From Roseicyclus amphidinii (GTDB lineage Bacteria > Pseudomonadota > Alphaproteobacteria > Rhodobacterales > Rhodobacteraceae), in assembly GCF_030163755.1 (NCBI RefSeq), contig NZ_JASJOE010000008.1:28887-92886 (forward strand): a stretch of DNA of 64,000 bases. Direction: 5' to 3'. The translations under genes were made by a program, and so were the position numbers. This document shows, in pieces, positions 25,344 to 33,570 of this stretch (positions within the stretch are counted from its first letter, which is position 1; the number at the start of each line of letters is the position of its first letter). The notes beneath the pieces are model-generated. The model had not been told where the DNA came from and did not search any database. It saw nothing but the letters and a program-made list of their open reading frames with translations.

Positions 25344-26134
25344 GCGGGTTCTCCCATCGCTTCCTTCAGCGCCTCCGAGGCGCGCCGCGCATGGGCGGCA
25401 TATTCGGGCGAGGTGCGGAATTCCTCGCCGCGGGGGTAGGGGGCGTCGACCTGAAGCTCGGTCAGCACGCGACCGGGGCGCGCGGCCATGACGACGATGC
25501 GGTCGGACAGGAAGACGGACTCGAAGACCGAATGGGTGACGAAGATCACCGTGCAGCCGATCTGTTCCTTGAGCTTCAGAAGGTCGTTGTTCAGCTTGTG
25601 GCGCGTGATCTCGTCCAGCGCCGCGAAAGGCTCGTCCATCAGGATCAGCCGCGGGTTCGTGACGATCGCCCGCGCGATCGAGACGCGCATCTTCATGCCG
25701 CCCGACAGCTCGCGCGGGTAGGCGTTCAGGAACTTCTCCAGCCCGACAAGGCGCAGCACCTCGAGCACGTCGTCCTTGACCTCGGCGTAGCTTTTCCCCG
25801 CCAGCCGGAACGGCAGCCAGACGTTCTGCGCCACCGTGGCCCAGGGCATCAGCGTGGGTTCCTGGAACACGACACCCAGGTCGCCGCGCCCGTGCCCTCC
25901 TTCCCACTCCACGCGGCCGCGGGTGGGATGCATCAGGTCCGAGATGATGCGAAGCGCGGTAGACTTGCCGCAGCCCGACGGTCCGAGAAGCGAGATGAAA
26001 TCACCCTGGTTCACCTGAAGGGACATGTCCTTCAGCGCGACCACGTCGCCGCCGAAGATCTTGTCGACATGGGTCAGCCGCAGCAGCGGCGGGCGCTGCC
26101 CGAGCGGCAGGGTCTCGTGGGGACGAACGGCCAT
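25340..26134 (-). CDS. ABC transporter ATP-binding protein (SsuB/TauB type)
   Basis: A 264-aa ATPase with Walker A GPSGCGKST, signature LSGGMKMRVSIARAI and Walker B LILMDEPFAALD. Its H-loop is FVTHSVFES. It belongs to the nitrate/sulfonate/pyrimidine-precursor group and overlaps the permease gene by 4 bp. The binding protein lies 61 bp upstream. The three together are a complete importer for a small heteroatom-rich compound. Confidence 0.94.
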   Translation of the reverse strand: MAVRPHETLPLGQRPPLLRLTHVDKIFGGDVVALKDMSLQVNQGDFISLLGPSGCGKSTALRIISDLMHPTRGRVEWEGGHGRGDLGVVFQEPTLMPWATVAQNVWLPFRLAGKSYAEVKDDVLEVLRLVGLEKFLNAYPRELSGGMKMRVSIARAIVTNPRLILMDEPFAALDEITRHKLNNDLLKLKEQIGCTVIFVTHSVFESVFLSDRIVVMAARPGRVLTELQVDAPYPRGEEFRTSPEYAAHARRASEALKEAMGEPA

Positions 26135-26195
26135 GATGCCTCGGAGGCTAGGGGACGGGGGCGGCCCGCGGCAAGGCGGACCGCCATGGGTCGGA

Positions 26196-27191
26196 TCACT
26201 GGGGCCGCAGCTCGAGCCCGAGACCCTGGTTCACGAATTGCGTCGTGTAGGCCGATTGCCAGTCGAGCCCGGCCTCGACCACGCCCGCTTCGACCATCGC
26301 CTCGTAGAAGCCGCCGACGGTCTCGTCGGTCATCGCGCCGATGCCCAGCGTCAGAGCATCGCCCGAATCGACGATGCCGTATTCGATCATCTTGCCGATG
26401 GCGTAGTCGATCTTGTCCTGCGTCATGTCGGGGTTGGCCTCGAGGATCATCGCGTTGGCCCCGGCATTGTCGCCGTAAAGGTAGTTGTACCAGCCGAGGA
26501 TCGACCCCTCGACGAAGCATTCCACGACCTCGGGGCTTTCCTCGATCGTGCTCGCCATCGTCTCGACCGTGGTGGCGTAAGTGGCATAGCCCGCATCCGC
26601 AATCAGGAAGACATTTGGCGTGAAGCCGCCGGTTGTCTCGACAAGATAGGGCTCGGAGGACAGGAAGCCCTGCATCCCGAGCTGGTCATCGGCAAGGAAG
26701 GGCGCCGGGTTGAACGTGTAGGGCTGGCGCTGCTCGACGGTGAACCCGTGGGCGGCGATCATCCACTGGTAATAGGAGGTGAAGCCGTTGTCCCCGATCA
26801 GGAGCGTCAGATCCTTGAGCTCTTCCCAGCTGTCGGCCACGCCGGGATGGGCGAGGATCACCTGCGGATGCTTCTGGAAGGTTGCGGCCACGGCCACCAC
26901 CGGCACGTCCTCTGCCACGGCATTGAAGGCCTGCAACAGGTCGCCGCCCATGTGGAACTGGATGCGATCTGCCATCAGAAGCGCGCGGTTGTTCACCTGC
27001 GGGCCGCCCGAAACGATGGTCACGTCGAGGCCGCATGCGGCATAGGTGCCGTCGGCGACGGACTGGTAGAAGCCGCCATGCTCGGCCTGGGCCAGCCAGT
27101 TGGTGCCGAAGGTGACGGGCGTCAGGTCTTGTGCGACCGCGGCGCTGCCCATGAGGCCGCCGACGAGCGCAAGTGCGGTGGTGCGATACAT
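26196..27191 (-). CDS. ABC transporter substrate-binding protein, NMT1/THI5-like
   Basis: A 331-aa periplasmic binding protein with a signal peptide (MYRTTALALVGGLMGSAAVA, cleavage near AQD). The mature part shows the NMT1/THI5 pattern: VTFGTNWLAQAEHGGFYQSV near the start, then IVSGGPQVNNRALLMADRIQ, and a hinge LIGDNGFTSYYQWM. Relatives bind hydroxymethylpyrimidine, formylaminopyrimidine and other heterocycles. It heads the minus-strand array, with the promoter expected in 27192-27425, shared with the divergent RidA-type gene. Confidence 0.9.
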   Translation of the reverse strand: MYRTTALALVGGLMGSAAVAQDLTPVTFGTNWLAQAEHGGFYQSVADGTYAACGLDVTIVSGGPQVNNRALLMADRIQFHMGGDLLQAFNAVAEDVPVVAVAATFQKHPQVILAHPGVADSWEELKDLTLLIGDNGFTSYYQWMIAAHGFTVEQRQPYTFNPAPFLADDQLGMQGFLSSEPYLVETTGGFTPNVFLIADAGYATYATTVETMASTIEESPEVVECFVEGSILGWYNYLYGDNAGANAMILEANPDMTQDKIDYAIGKMIEYGIVDSGDALTLGIGAMTDETVGGFYEAMVEAGVVEAGLDWQSAYTTQFVNQGLGLELRPQ

Positions 27192-27425
27192 CCCTGGATT
27201 CTCCACGCTGGTGGTTGGTGACAGGCCGAAGCGTAAGCTGAGCGCGCAGGCGCATAAGGCGCGACCGCTCTGCCGGTCCCGTTTCGCGGGGTTTCTGCGG
27301 AGAAATCGGGCAATCGCACGTGATTTGCTCAAATCCGCCGCGGTTTCACGGTCCGGGCCTGCCCTCCATGCTGGACATCGCGGGGGGGTGTGCCTTGACT
27401 GGACCCCTGCCAAGGAAGGTGACCC

Positions 27426-27842
27426 ATGCCTCTGACACCCCGACCAACCGCGCTTTGTCCCGCCGCGATCCGCCCGCCCTTCGCTGCCTATGCCCATGGC
27501 ACGCATGTCCCCGCCGGGGCGGAATGGGTCTTCACCTCGGGGCAACTGGGGATAACGGCTGATGACGTCATCCCCGAAGAGGTGCGCGCGCAGGCCGAGC
27601 TGTGCTTCGCCGCCTGCGAGGCGATCCTGGCCGAGGCGGGATTTTCGCCGACCGATACGGTCCGCATCAACGCCTTCGTGACGGATCGTGCCCATATGGC
27701 CGGCTACATGGCCGCCCGCGACGCCTGGTGCGCCCGCATGGAGCGGCTTCCGGCCTCGACGCTCGTGATCGTCTCGGGCTTCACCCGCCCGGAGTTCAAG
27801 GTCGAGGTCGAGGTGACCGCCGCGCGCCTTCCGCCAGGATGA
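27426..27842 (+). CDS. RidA family protein
   Basis: A 138-aa member of the YjgF/YER057c/UK114 family, trimeric enamine/imine deaminases. Conserved features are FTSGQLGI, the NAFVTD strand and the C-terminal FTRPEFKVEVEVTAA, whose arginine matches the catalytic arginine of RidA. It is divergent from the heterocycle importer. RidA homologues are frequent in pyrimidine and other nitrogen-ring degradation clusters, where they hydrolyse reactive imines such as aminoacrylate derivatives. That link here is inference. Confidence 0.9.
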   Translation: MPLTPRPTALCPAAIRPPFAAYAHGTHVPAGAEWVFTSGQLGITADDVIPEEVRAQAELCFAACEAILAEAGFSPTDTVRINAFVTDRAHMAGYMAARDAWCARMERLPASTLVIVSGFTRPEFKVEVEVTAARLPPG

Positions 27843-27896
27843 CCGTTTTTTGTGGTTGACGGGCTGCGCAGGCTGGCTTACCTCCGCGCACGGTTT

Positions 27897-27973
27897 GGCG
27901 GAGTAGCTCAGTTGGTTAGAGCAGCGGAATCATAATCCGCGTGTCGGGGGTTCAAGTCCCTCCTCCGCTACCA
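27897..27973 (+). tRNA. tRNA-Met (CAU), elongator type
   Basis: A 77-nt cloverleaf. The acceptor GGCGGAG pairs with CTCCGCT, followed by an encoded CCA. The D arm is GCTC..GAGC, the anticodon stem GCGGA/TCCGC has the loop ATCATAA with anticodon CAT, and the T arm is GGGGG-TTCAAGT-CCC. Overall sequence fits elongator Met rather than the lysidine-modified Ile-CAU species, though sequence alone leaves some doubt. An integrase gene begins to read toward it 57 bp away, so its 3' end is the likely attachment site. Confidence 0.93.
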
Positions 27974-28029
27974 CCGTTTCCTTGGCATTTTCGGCCTTCT
28001 GCATCCGACACGTTCTCGTAGTTGGGTGT

Positions 28030-29067
28030 TCAGTTGGGAGATTTTGTTCCCTTTGTGTACGCTTCCAGCTTGCGGATGGCCGATTCCGAGAGGGCAGGAT
28101 CGCGGCTCAAGTAGACCTCGAGGATAGCGGTCACCTGGGACATCTTGTGTCCGGTGATGGCGGCAATCTCGGGAACCGTGCATCCGGCGATGGCGAGCCG
28201 CGTAACCGCCGTGCCCCGCAGATCGTGAAAGGTCACTCCCTCTAGCCCTGCGGCCTTGAAAGCCTTGCGCCAGGATGCCCTGAAGCCGCCTTCTGTCCAC
28301 GATGCCCCCCGTGTGGTGCTGAGGATGGTCACAGCTTTTTTCGGGGTCGCATCCAGCAAGGCCTTGAGCGGAGCCCCCGCCGGGATTGCGACGTGGGCCT
28401 TCGTCTTGCCTTGGCGCAGCCTGATGGTTTGTCCGTCATAGCCCGACCAAGGCAGGCGTAGAAGGTCGCCCTGCCGCTGCCCGGTCCACAGGGCAAGCAT
28501 GAAGGCGAGACCAATGTGCTTGGGGGCCGACTCAAGGAACGCCATCTCGTCCTTGTGTGTCCAGATGCTGTCGATCCGGTCGGACCGGTAGACCTTGCCC
28601 GGTCGTTCGCAGGGGTTGCTCGGGACCATGCCGCGGTCGAATGCCCATGCAAGGATCAGCGCAAGCACGGAGTAGGTATAGTCGGCTTGCCGCCGGGATG
28701 CCTTCGCCAGCCGATCGCGCCAGCTCAGAAATTCGCCACGGGCCGCCCGGTCGGTCAGAGCGGCAACCGGAAAGTCGGAATACTCGGACTCGATCTTGCG
28801 GACATGCTTGAGGTAGTCCTTGCGGGTCCGCGGAGCGAGGTCATTAAATTTTGGTGACGCCAGATAGGCGTCGAAGATCGATTGCAAGACATCTTTCGGC
28901 TTAGCTGCCCGCTTAGCGCAAGCTTCTGAATAAGCAGTAGCAAATTCAGGATCGCCGGGCTTTCCGGGCAGCCGGGGGCCACCCTTCCATGCATAGTAGT
29001 AGGTCACCCGAGATCCGTCAGCCAACCTCTTGGTGACCTGATTAATCCCTTTAAGATGAACGCGCAT
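28030..29067 (-). CDS. Tyrosine-type site-specific integrase
   Basis: A 345-aa phage/island-type tyrosine recombinase. An N-terminal SAM-like core-binding domain covers about residues 60-150, and the catalytic domain follows. The catalytic set is complete: Arg in WTGQRQGDLLRL, Lys in the hairpin TKAHVAIP, HxxR in FHDLRGTAV, His in TGHKMSQV and the nucleophile Tyr in LEVYLSRD. Its 3' end points to the tRNA-Met gene, the standard position for an integrase that inserts an element at a tRNA. The gene is visibly less GC-biased than the core genes to its left. Confidence 0.95.
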   Translation of the reverse strand: MRVHLKGINQVTKRLADGSRVTYYYAWKGGPRLPGKPGDPEFATAYSEACAKRAAKPKDVLQSIFDAYLASPKFNDLAPRTRKDYLKHVRKIESEYSDFPVAALTDRAARGEFLSWRDRLAKASRRQADYTYSVLALILAWAFDRGMVPSNPCERPGKVYRSDRIDSIWTHKDEMAFLESAPKHIGLAFMLALWTGQRQGDLLRLPWSGYDGQTIRLRQGKTKAHVAIPAGAPLKALLDATPKKAVTILSTTRGASWTEGGFRASWRKAFKAAGLEGVTFHDLRGTAVTRLAIAGCTVPEIAAITGHKMSQVTAILEVYLSRDPALSESAIRKLEAYTKGTKSPN

Positions 29068-29257
29068 TTCTGTTCGCCTTCCAGTCTTCGTAAGGTGAGG
29101 GAGCGCTATTGGCCTCGGTTCCCTTTGCCTTCGTGTAAACTACAATGGTTCCGTCAGTCTGCAGCACCACGCGGTCGATGCTTTCTCCCGCCGCGACCGT
29201 CGCCTTGAGGGCTCGGGTGACGTCCTTGGCTGAAAAGGATGCAGGCCGACGCGACAT
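29051..29257 (-). CDS. Small hypothetical protein upstream of the integrase
   Basis: A 68-aa product starting MSRRPASFSAKDVTRALKAT, with a beta-hairpin-like middle (IDRVVLQTDGTIVVYTKAKG) and a tail overlapping the integrase start by 17 bp. I recall similar short genes preceding integrases in alphaproteobacterial islands, where an excisionase-like or regulatory role is plausible but not shown. A longer in-frame start at 29353 adds 32 residues without the same character. Confidence 0.65.
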   Translation of the reverse strand: MSRRPASFSAKDVTRALKATVAAGESIDRVVLQTDGTIVVYTKAKGTEANSAPSPYEDWKANRNARSS

Positions 29258-29430
29258 TATGAGGCCTACAAAATGATGATTGCCGTGGTCGCGGAGACCG
29301 GGCTGATACGAGAAATATTGCTTTGTAAGCCTTTTTTCATCATAGTGATCCACTCTTAAGATGATTTCATGATCTTCAAATTTTTATTTTTCCATTCCAG
29401 ATTTCAAAAATTTATTTTCATACGATATTT

Positions 29431-29961
29431 CTACAGGTCAGATCTCGCTTGCGTGTTCAAATTCTGACTTTCAAGAATGCTCTCCCAAAAGCTATGGGCG
29501 CTATCATCATTTTCTCCATTCTTGTCTTCCTGCACTTCCGACTCCTTTTCGGTCAGACAAGCCTCACTGTTTCCAGATCTCCTGCCAATTGGTGCAAGAG
29601 ACAACGGCGGAGCTGATTCAGGAATAGGTTTTTTCTTTGCGAGGAGAATTATCATTTTGTACACGTCATCGTCGGACGGAGACGTATTTTCATCGAGTTC
29701 GAGGGCTTCAACTGCACGTGCGATCTGCGGGATATAATTTCGTGCAGTGCCCTCAGAAACATGGATATTCATTTTCGCAAGAAGTCTCACGATGCCTTCG
29801 ATCTGCCTGCCCCGCCGACGCTCATGCAAGATAAAGCGCCACTGAGAGATCAGCTTGCGGAGCACATGGCCGCGCTTCTTGATCGGTTCGGCCCTCGCTA
29901 GCTCGAACAGTCTTTCCTCGATGAGCCTCTGTTGCTCGTCGTCAGGGTAATCGTCTTCCAT
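29431..29961 (-). CDS. Hypothetical protein with HTH-like segment, island-encoded
   Basis: A 176-aa acidic protein. Residues about 35-80 (KLISQWRFILHERRRGRQIE ... VSEGTARNYIPQI) look like a helix-turn-helix of the type found in mobilisation or transfer regulators; the rest is low-complexity and charged. GGAGG lies six bases before the ATG at 29961. It is divergent from the mobilisation genes and next to the palindrome at 30100-30142, so binding to that DNA is a reasonable guess. I do not recognise the family with confidence. Confidence 0.6.
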   Translation of the reverse strand: MEDDYPDDEQQRLIEERLFELARAEPIKKRGHVLRKLISQWRFILHERRRGRQIEGIVRLLAKMNIHVSEGTARNYIPQIARAVEALELDENTSPSDDDVYKMIILLAKKKPIPESAPPLSLAPIGRRSGNSEACLTEKESEVQEDKNGENDDSAHSFWESILESQNLNTQARSDL

Positions 29962-30364
29962 CATTCGCCTCCGTGGGTCTGCTCTCCCCAAAAATACGAG
30001 GCAGAGGTGAAAAAGCCTACGGGGCCTGTGAAGATTTATGTGGAAAACCCCCCTATCACGCTGCGTCCCTGCCGATTTTCAATTGAGTTATGCGCTGGCC
30101 GCTATAGACTGAGGCCAGTTAAACTGGCCTCAGTCTATAGCGCTTTCCCATTCATCGAAGCGCGTGGCCGATGCAAAAATTTTTCAAAGACGCTATCGAT
30201 GCGGCGATATTCGCTTGTCCTGCACGACTCGTGCATCGTCTTGCGTCATCATGGTGAACACGGGCGCATTTTGTGCGTGTTGTTGCAGCCCGCCTGGCCA
30301 ATCCTACAGCAAGACACCTCGAAACCCGGGGCAAAACCCGGGGAGGCGCTTCAGGAGAAACCCG
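29962..30364. other. Putative transfer-origin region between the HTH gene and mobC
   Basis: This 403-bp non-coding stretch is AT-richer than its surroundings. It contains the long palindrome at 30100-30142, then ACAGCAAGACACC (30306-30318) followed by the hairpin CCCGGG-GCAAAA-CCCGGG. The MobC-like and relaxase genes begin directly after it. The same ACAGCAAGACACC-plus-hairpin arrangement recurs at 45797-45832. An oriT is the best explanation; the nick site cannot be assigned from one sequence. Confidence 0.5.
30100..30142. repeat. Near-perfect 43-bp palindrome
   Basis: Arms 30100-30120 and 30122-30142 are exact inverse complements of 21 bp around a single A. Key bases are CGCTATAGACTGAGG and its inverse ending CTATAGCG. 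No T-tract follows, so it is unlikely to be a simple terminator. It lies between divergent genes. Confidence 0.85.
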
Positions 30365-30739
30365 ATGACCCGACCAAGGAAACCCGACGCTGATCGCCGG
30401 ATGCGGTGGGACGCGCTCTATCTCACAAAGGCCGAGCGCCTCGATGTCGAGGTTTCTGCCAAGGCTTCCGGACTTGCGCCAGGCCGGTATCTGTATGCGT
30501 GTCATCTCAGGCAGGCGCCGATCCGGGTACATAGCAAGGCCCTCGCAGTCGCCGCGCTGTCCGAGGCCTCCGGGATGCTTCAGGCCATCGCAACAGAGAT
30601 CGCGGAGGCTGCACCCGAGATCGATGCCGTGCGCATTGCGGCTCAACTGACCAGCATCGAGCGGCAATTTCGCCGGGCAGTTCTCCCACCATCGTACGTA
30701 ATCCGGTTTCGGGAAGCCGAGGAAGGACCGGAAGAATGA
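30365..30739 (+). CDS. mobC: MobC-like mobilisation accessory protein
   Basis: A 124-aa protein with a basic N-terminus (MTRPRKPDADRRMRW) and a ribbon-helix-helix-like region (LYLTKAERLDVEVSAKASGL). This is the layout of plasmid MobC relaxosome proteins that bind oriT and assist the relaxase. AGGAG sits eight bases before the ATG; an ATG at 30164 in the same frame would run through the oriT-like hairpin and is rejected. The next gene overlaps by 4 bp (ATGA), as is usual for mobC-mobA pairs. Confidence 0.7.
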   Translation: MTRPRKPDADRRMRWDALYLTKAERLDVEVSAKASGLAPGRYLYACHLRQAPIRVHSKALAVAALSEASGMLQAIATEIAEAAPEIDAVRIAAQLTSIERQFRRAVLPPSYVIRFREAEEGPEE

Positions 30740-31832
30740 TGGTCCTGCCCGCGAAATATTCCGCCGACACGGCAGGTGCCGAAACTGATGTCGTCGGATA
30801 TCTCGTCGATGAATATGTCCTCAAGCCGGACGGAAACGGGAAGGAATTGTTCCGGCGGGTTCCTCCACCAGAGGTCCTGATCGGCGATCCTGTTCTGATG
30901 CGAGCCGCAATTCGGGCGGCGCCAGGAAAGCACAAGTATAGGTCGCTCGTTCTTTCATTTGCGGACGAGGACATTGACGTCGACGCCTTCAATGCCGGAT
31001 CGCCGGAAGCCCGCGCTCAGGTAGCGAATGTTCTCTCGATGTATATGGAGGCTGCTTTTTCCGGTATTCCTGAGGCCTGCCGCCCGCCGTTGCTCGTGTC
31101 GACGCACACGCATTGCGGCAACCTCGAGCTGAACATCACCATTCCCAGGTGGATTCGGCGACCCGATGGACAGCTGCGCTGTTTCAATCCGGATCCACCG
31201 GGTCGCGAAAGTCGGGCCTATTGGGACGCGTTCGAGGATCTTCTTAACACCAAACATGGATGGGCCGATCCGCGTGACCCGGCGCGGCGGCAGTGGTTCA
31301 CGATGCCGGGTTTCCTGGTGAAGAAGCGTGCAGCAGTCCTGCGATCCGGTAGCGAATGGGAACCGACCGTTCAGGAAATCATCTGCGACCGCATCGTCGC
31401 CGCCGTCCTGTCGGAAGAGATCAGGAGCCGCGCCGATGTCGAAGGCTGGCTTGCGAAACACGCGCCGGAATACGACATGACGGTGCTCAAGGTCGCGAAC
31501 GACCACATCACCATCGGTGCCGAGGACGCACTTCCGCGCGACCGGATCAAGCTTCGTGGCCTGATCTTCTCCCGCGCGTTTTCATCGCCCGAAGTGTTGC
31601 GGCCAGAGCCGGTGGTCTTGGATGACGGGGCCCGTGCCGATCAGCTGGCCGATGCCGCGGCGCGTCTGCAGGCGGGGTGGGAGCGCCGTACCGCGTTCAA
31701 CGTCGATCGCTTCAGGCTCGCGGATCTGCCGGTCCCGACCTTCGATGCCGCCAGCTTCCTCGATCAACCGAGTTCCCGGCAGACCCGCATCATCCCGCCA
31801 AGGCGGATCAGTCACGCGACGCAACTTCATGA
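30736..31832 (+). pseudogene. Relaxase-like protein, probably frameshifted near its C-terminus
   Basis: The product begins MMVLPAKYSADTAG and contains VSTHTHCGNLELNITIP (about residue 125). This resembles the H-x-H-rich metal site of MobA/VirD2-type relaxases that nick oriT, though in a divergent form. The reading frame from 30736 has no stop until 32850 and runs out of phase across two other small genes. In the neighbouring frame, high-GC codons ending AKADQSRDATS reach a TGA at 31830-31832, directly before the next ribosome site. A one-base frameshift around 31.77 kb would explain both facts. Gene identity is moderately certain; the frameshift is inference. Confidence 0.5.
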
Positions 31833-31846
31833 AACGGAGACATATC

Positions 31847-32074
31847 ATGACCGCAGCCCCGAGCCTGCCCCCCTTGTCCGGCCTGACGACGATGGAACGG
31901 GAGCTCCTGTTTCGGGTCGACGCGCTGGCGCAGGCGTTCCATCGCGAACTGCGGACGCAGAACCAAAAGATCGCGGCGCTGGAGGCCGAGATCCGGGCCA
32001 GGGACGAAGCCATCACCCGCTTGACCAAATTGTTGAGTTCCTGGGTGGCCCCCAAGGTCCCGGATCGATCCTGA
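31847..32074 (+). CDS. Small coiled-coil protein of the mobilisation cassette
   Basis: A 75-aa product (MTAAPSLPPLSGLTTMEREL at the start) dominated by one charged helix, HRELRTQNQKIAALEAEIRA, a likely coiled coil. The ribosome site CGGAG precedes it and codon usage is GC-ending in this frame, which supports coding. It overlaps out of frame with the long open extension of the relaxase reading frame. The function is unknown; it may be an accessory of the relaxosome. The 135 bp after it are ambiguous, with another frame showing protein-like codons. Confidence 0.55.
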   Translation: MTAAPSLPPLSGLTTMERELLFRVDALAQAFHRELRTQNQKIAALEAEIRARDEAITRLTKLLSSWVAPKVPDRS

Positions 32075-32209
32075 CGTCCTTTGCCCGACGCCTGCGAGCG
32101 GTCCTGCCGGGCGTGATCGCCCGACTGACCTTTCAGCATGCCCTGCGCGCCATCCCCCCGAAGCTTCCTCGCCATCTTGAAGAATGTAAAACCGCACTGG
32201 AGACCATGA

Positions 32210-32599
32210 ATGCAGCCCTCTCCCGACAACTCGCCGTTCGCCGACGCCCAGAAGGTCGCCTTGGACATCGGCCGGAAACTCGATCAGATCCTGCAGGCTA
32301 TCCTGCCGCTGCACGACCTGTTGCAGGCTCAGGAGAAGGCGGAACAAGGCCTGACTCAGCGGCTGACCGAACTCCTCGAGAGTTTCTCCAGCATCGCGAC
32401 GCATCTCGAGGCGGCGGCCGAGGCGCTCACGAAACTTTCCGAAGCGGAAGAATTGCCGAGGGCCGAGGAGGAGGCGTTCAAGTGGTTGGGGCAGCGGCTC
32501 GAGGCGCAGGACGCATGGATCCAAACGCTTCATCACGATTTGCGGACGATGATGGAATGGCTCTCGACTCCAGCGGACCAGCCACCCGCGCGCATGTGA
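32210..32599 (+). CDS. Hypothetical helical protein of the mobilisation cassette
   Basis: A 129-aa all-helical acidic protein beginning MQPSPDNSPFADAQKVALDI, with heptad-like stretches (KLDQILQAILPLHDLLQ, ATHLEAAAEALTKLSEAEEL). It is probably a coiled-coil oligomer. GC-ending codons support this frame over the overlapping relaxase extension. It overlaps the next gene by 43 bp. I do not recognise the family; similar short helical proteins often accompany relaxase genes on alphaproteobacterial plasmids. Confidence 0.6.
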   Translation: MQPSPDNSPFADAQKVALDIGRKLDQILQAILPLHDLLQAQEKAEQGLTQRLTELLESFSSIATHLEAAAEALTKLSEAEELPRAEEEAFKWLGQRLEAQDAWIQTLHHDLRTMMEWLSTPADQPPARM

Positions 32600-32850
32600 T
32601 CGCCAGGATCCGGCAGGTGGCAGAAACGGTCGAACCGGGCGCGCGCATCTCCCTCCGGTTGTCGCTGGGCGATCCGAATGAAGTTGGTCTGCCCCACGAG
32701 GCGGGGAGCGCGTGGATCAGTTTGGTCGCTGGCGAGACCTGGGTCCTGACCGCATCCGATGCCGTCCTCGACGCTGTGGAAGGCGCCTTCCGGCTTGCCG
32801 GGGACGAACCTTCGATCGAGGATGACAGCACATCGTTCGATCCGTTCTGA
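32557..32850 (+). CDS. Hypothetical small protein, end of mobilisation cassette
   Basis: A 97-aa product starting MALDSSGPATRAHVIARIRQ, with a compact alpha/beta core (ISLRLSLGDPNEVGLPHE, AWISLVAGETWVLTASDAVL) and an acidic end. It overlaps the preceding gene, and its stop is 2 bp from the left end of an IS256-type remnant, so the cassette may be cut there. No family is recognised. Confidence 0.55.
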   Translation: MALDSSGPATRAHVIARIRQVAETVEPGARISLRLSLGDPNEVGLPHEAGSAWISLVAGETWVLTASDAVLDAVEGAFRLAGDEPSIEDDSTSFDPF

Positions 32851-32852
32851 CC

Positions 32853-33110
32853 GTTAGCGTCCGGGGAGCTGGTGTAATTTCATCGCCGTCGGCGGTGTGA
32901 TCCCGGGCGGCCATCGAGGTCCATTTTCGAGGTGGAGTTTGGCGACTTCAACCACAGACCATACGCAGACGCCGATGACCAAGACGCACATCGACCTGTC
33001 CGAGCTGTTGGCCAGGCACGATCAGGGTGCTTCCGTGGCAGTATCGCCGAAGCTGCGCTGCAACTGATCATGGAGACTGATGTGGAAGCCATCATCGGCG
33101 CTGGCCGCAA
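32853..33110 (+). mobile_element. IS256-family left-end remnant with frameshifted transposase start
   Basis: The sequence from GTTAGCGTCC (32853) matches, with scattered substitutions, the element at 63764-64000, including the transposase start near 32975 (MTKTHIDLSELLA). One-base gaps after HDQG and after the following GCTG disrupt the reading frame relative to the other copy. The similarity stops around 33110, where a second, opposite-facing transposase fragment begins. It is a dead remnant. Confidence 0.8.
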
Positions 33111-33124
33111 TGAATTCGTCGCGG

Positions 33125-33457
33125 TTCGAGGAAGCCTGAAAAGTAGCTGCCCTTCCTGAGCTTCGGGATGCGAAGTTCGACCGTCCCGGTCAGGGTCTGC
33201 CAATTTCGGTCGCGATAGCCATTGCGCTGCGCCCGACGACTGGGGTCCTTCTCGCCACAGGCCGCGCCTTTAACGACTCCAACCTCCAGCTCCATCAGCC
33301 GTTCTGCGGAAAAGCCGGTCATCTCGCGTAGCAGATCTGCCTCGGGGGTCTTCTCCACGAGGTCGCGCAGGTTCAACATGTTATTGGTAATCGGTGGTAT
33401 CTCCAGTCCGGGTTGGTGCCAGCAACCAGAACTTTCCGGAACTTCGGCGGCGGCCAT
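33125..33457 (-). pseudogene. IS256-family transposase, N-terminal fragment
   Basis: The product contains LRDLVEKTPEADLLREMTGF, ERLMELEVGVVKGAACGEKD and LRIPKLRKGSYFSGFLEPRR, which are hallmarks of the N-terminal third of Mutator/IS256 transposases. It then breaks off at a junction with the plus-strand IS256 remnant. The catalytic DDE part is missing. It is a different IS256 type from the neighbour, joined head to head, so at least two insertion or deletion events happened here. Confidence 0.8.
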
Positions 33458-33570
33458 CTTAGCCAGAACCTACAACACTTAGCGTAATCGCCACGCCAAA
33501 CCTACCGCCTATGGTGGTGAAGGACGGAGGCGTTGCTGCGGCAACCTCCGAAGTCCAGAACATAGAGGAT

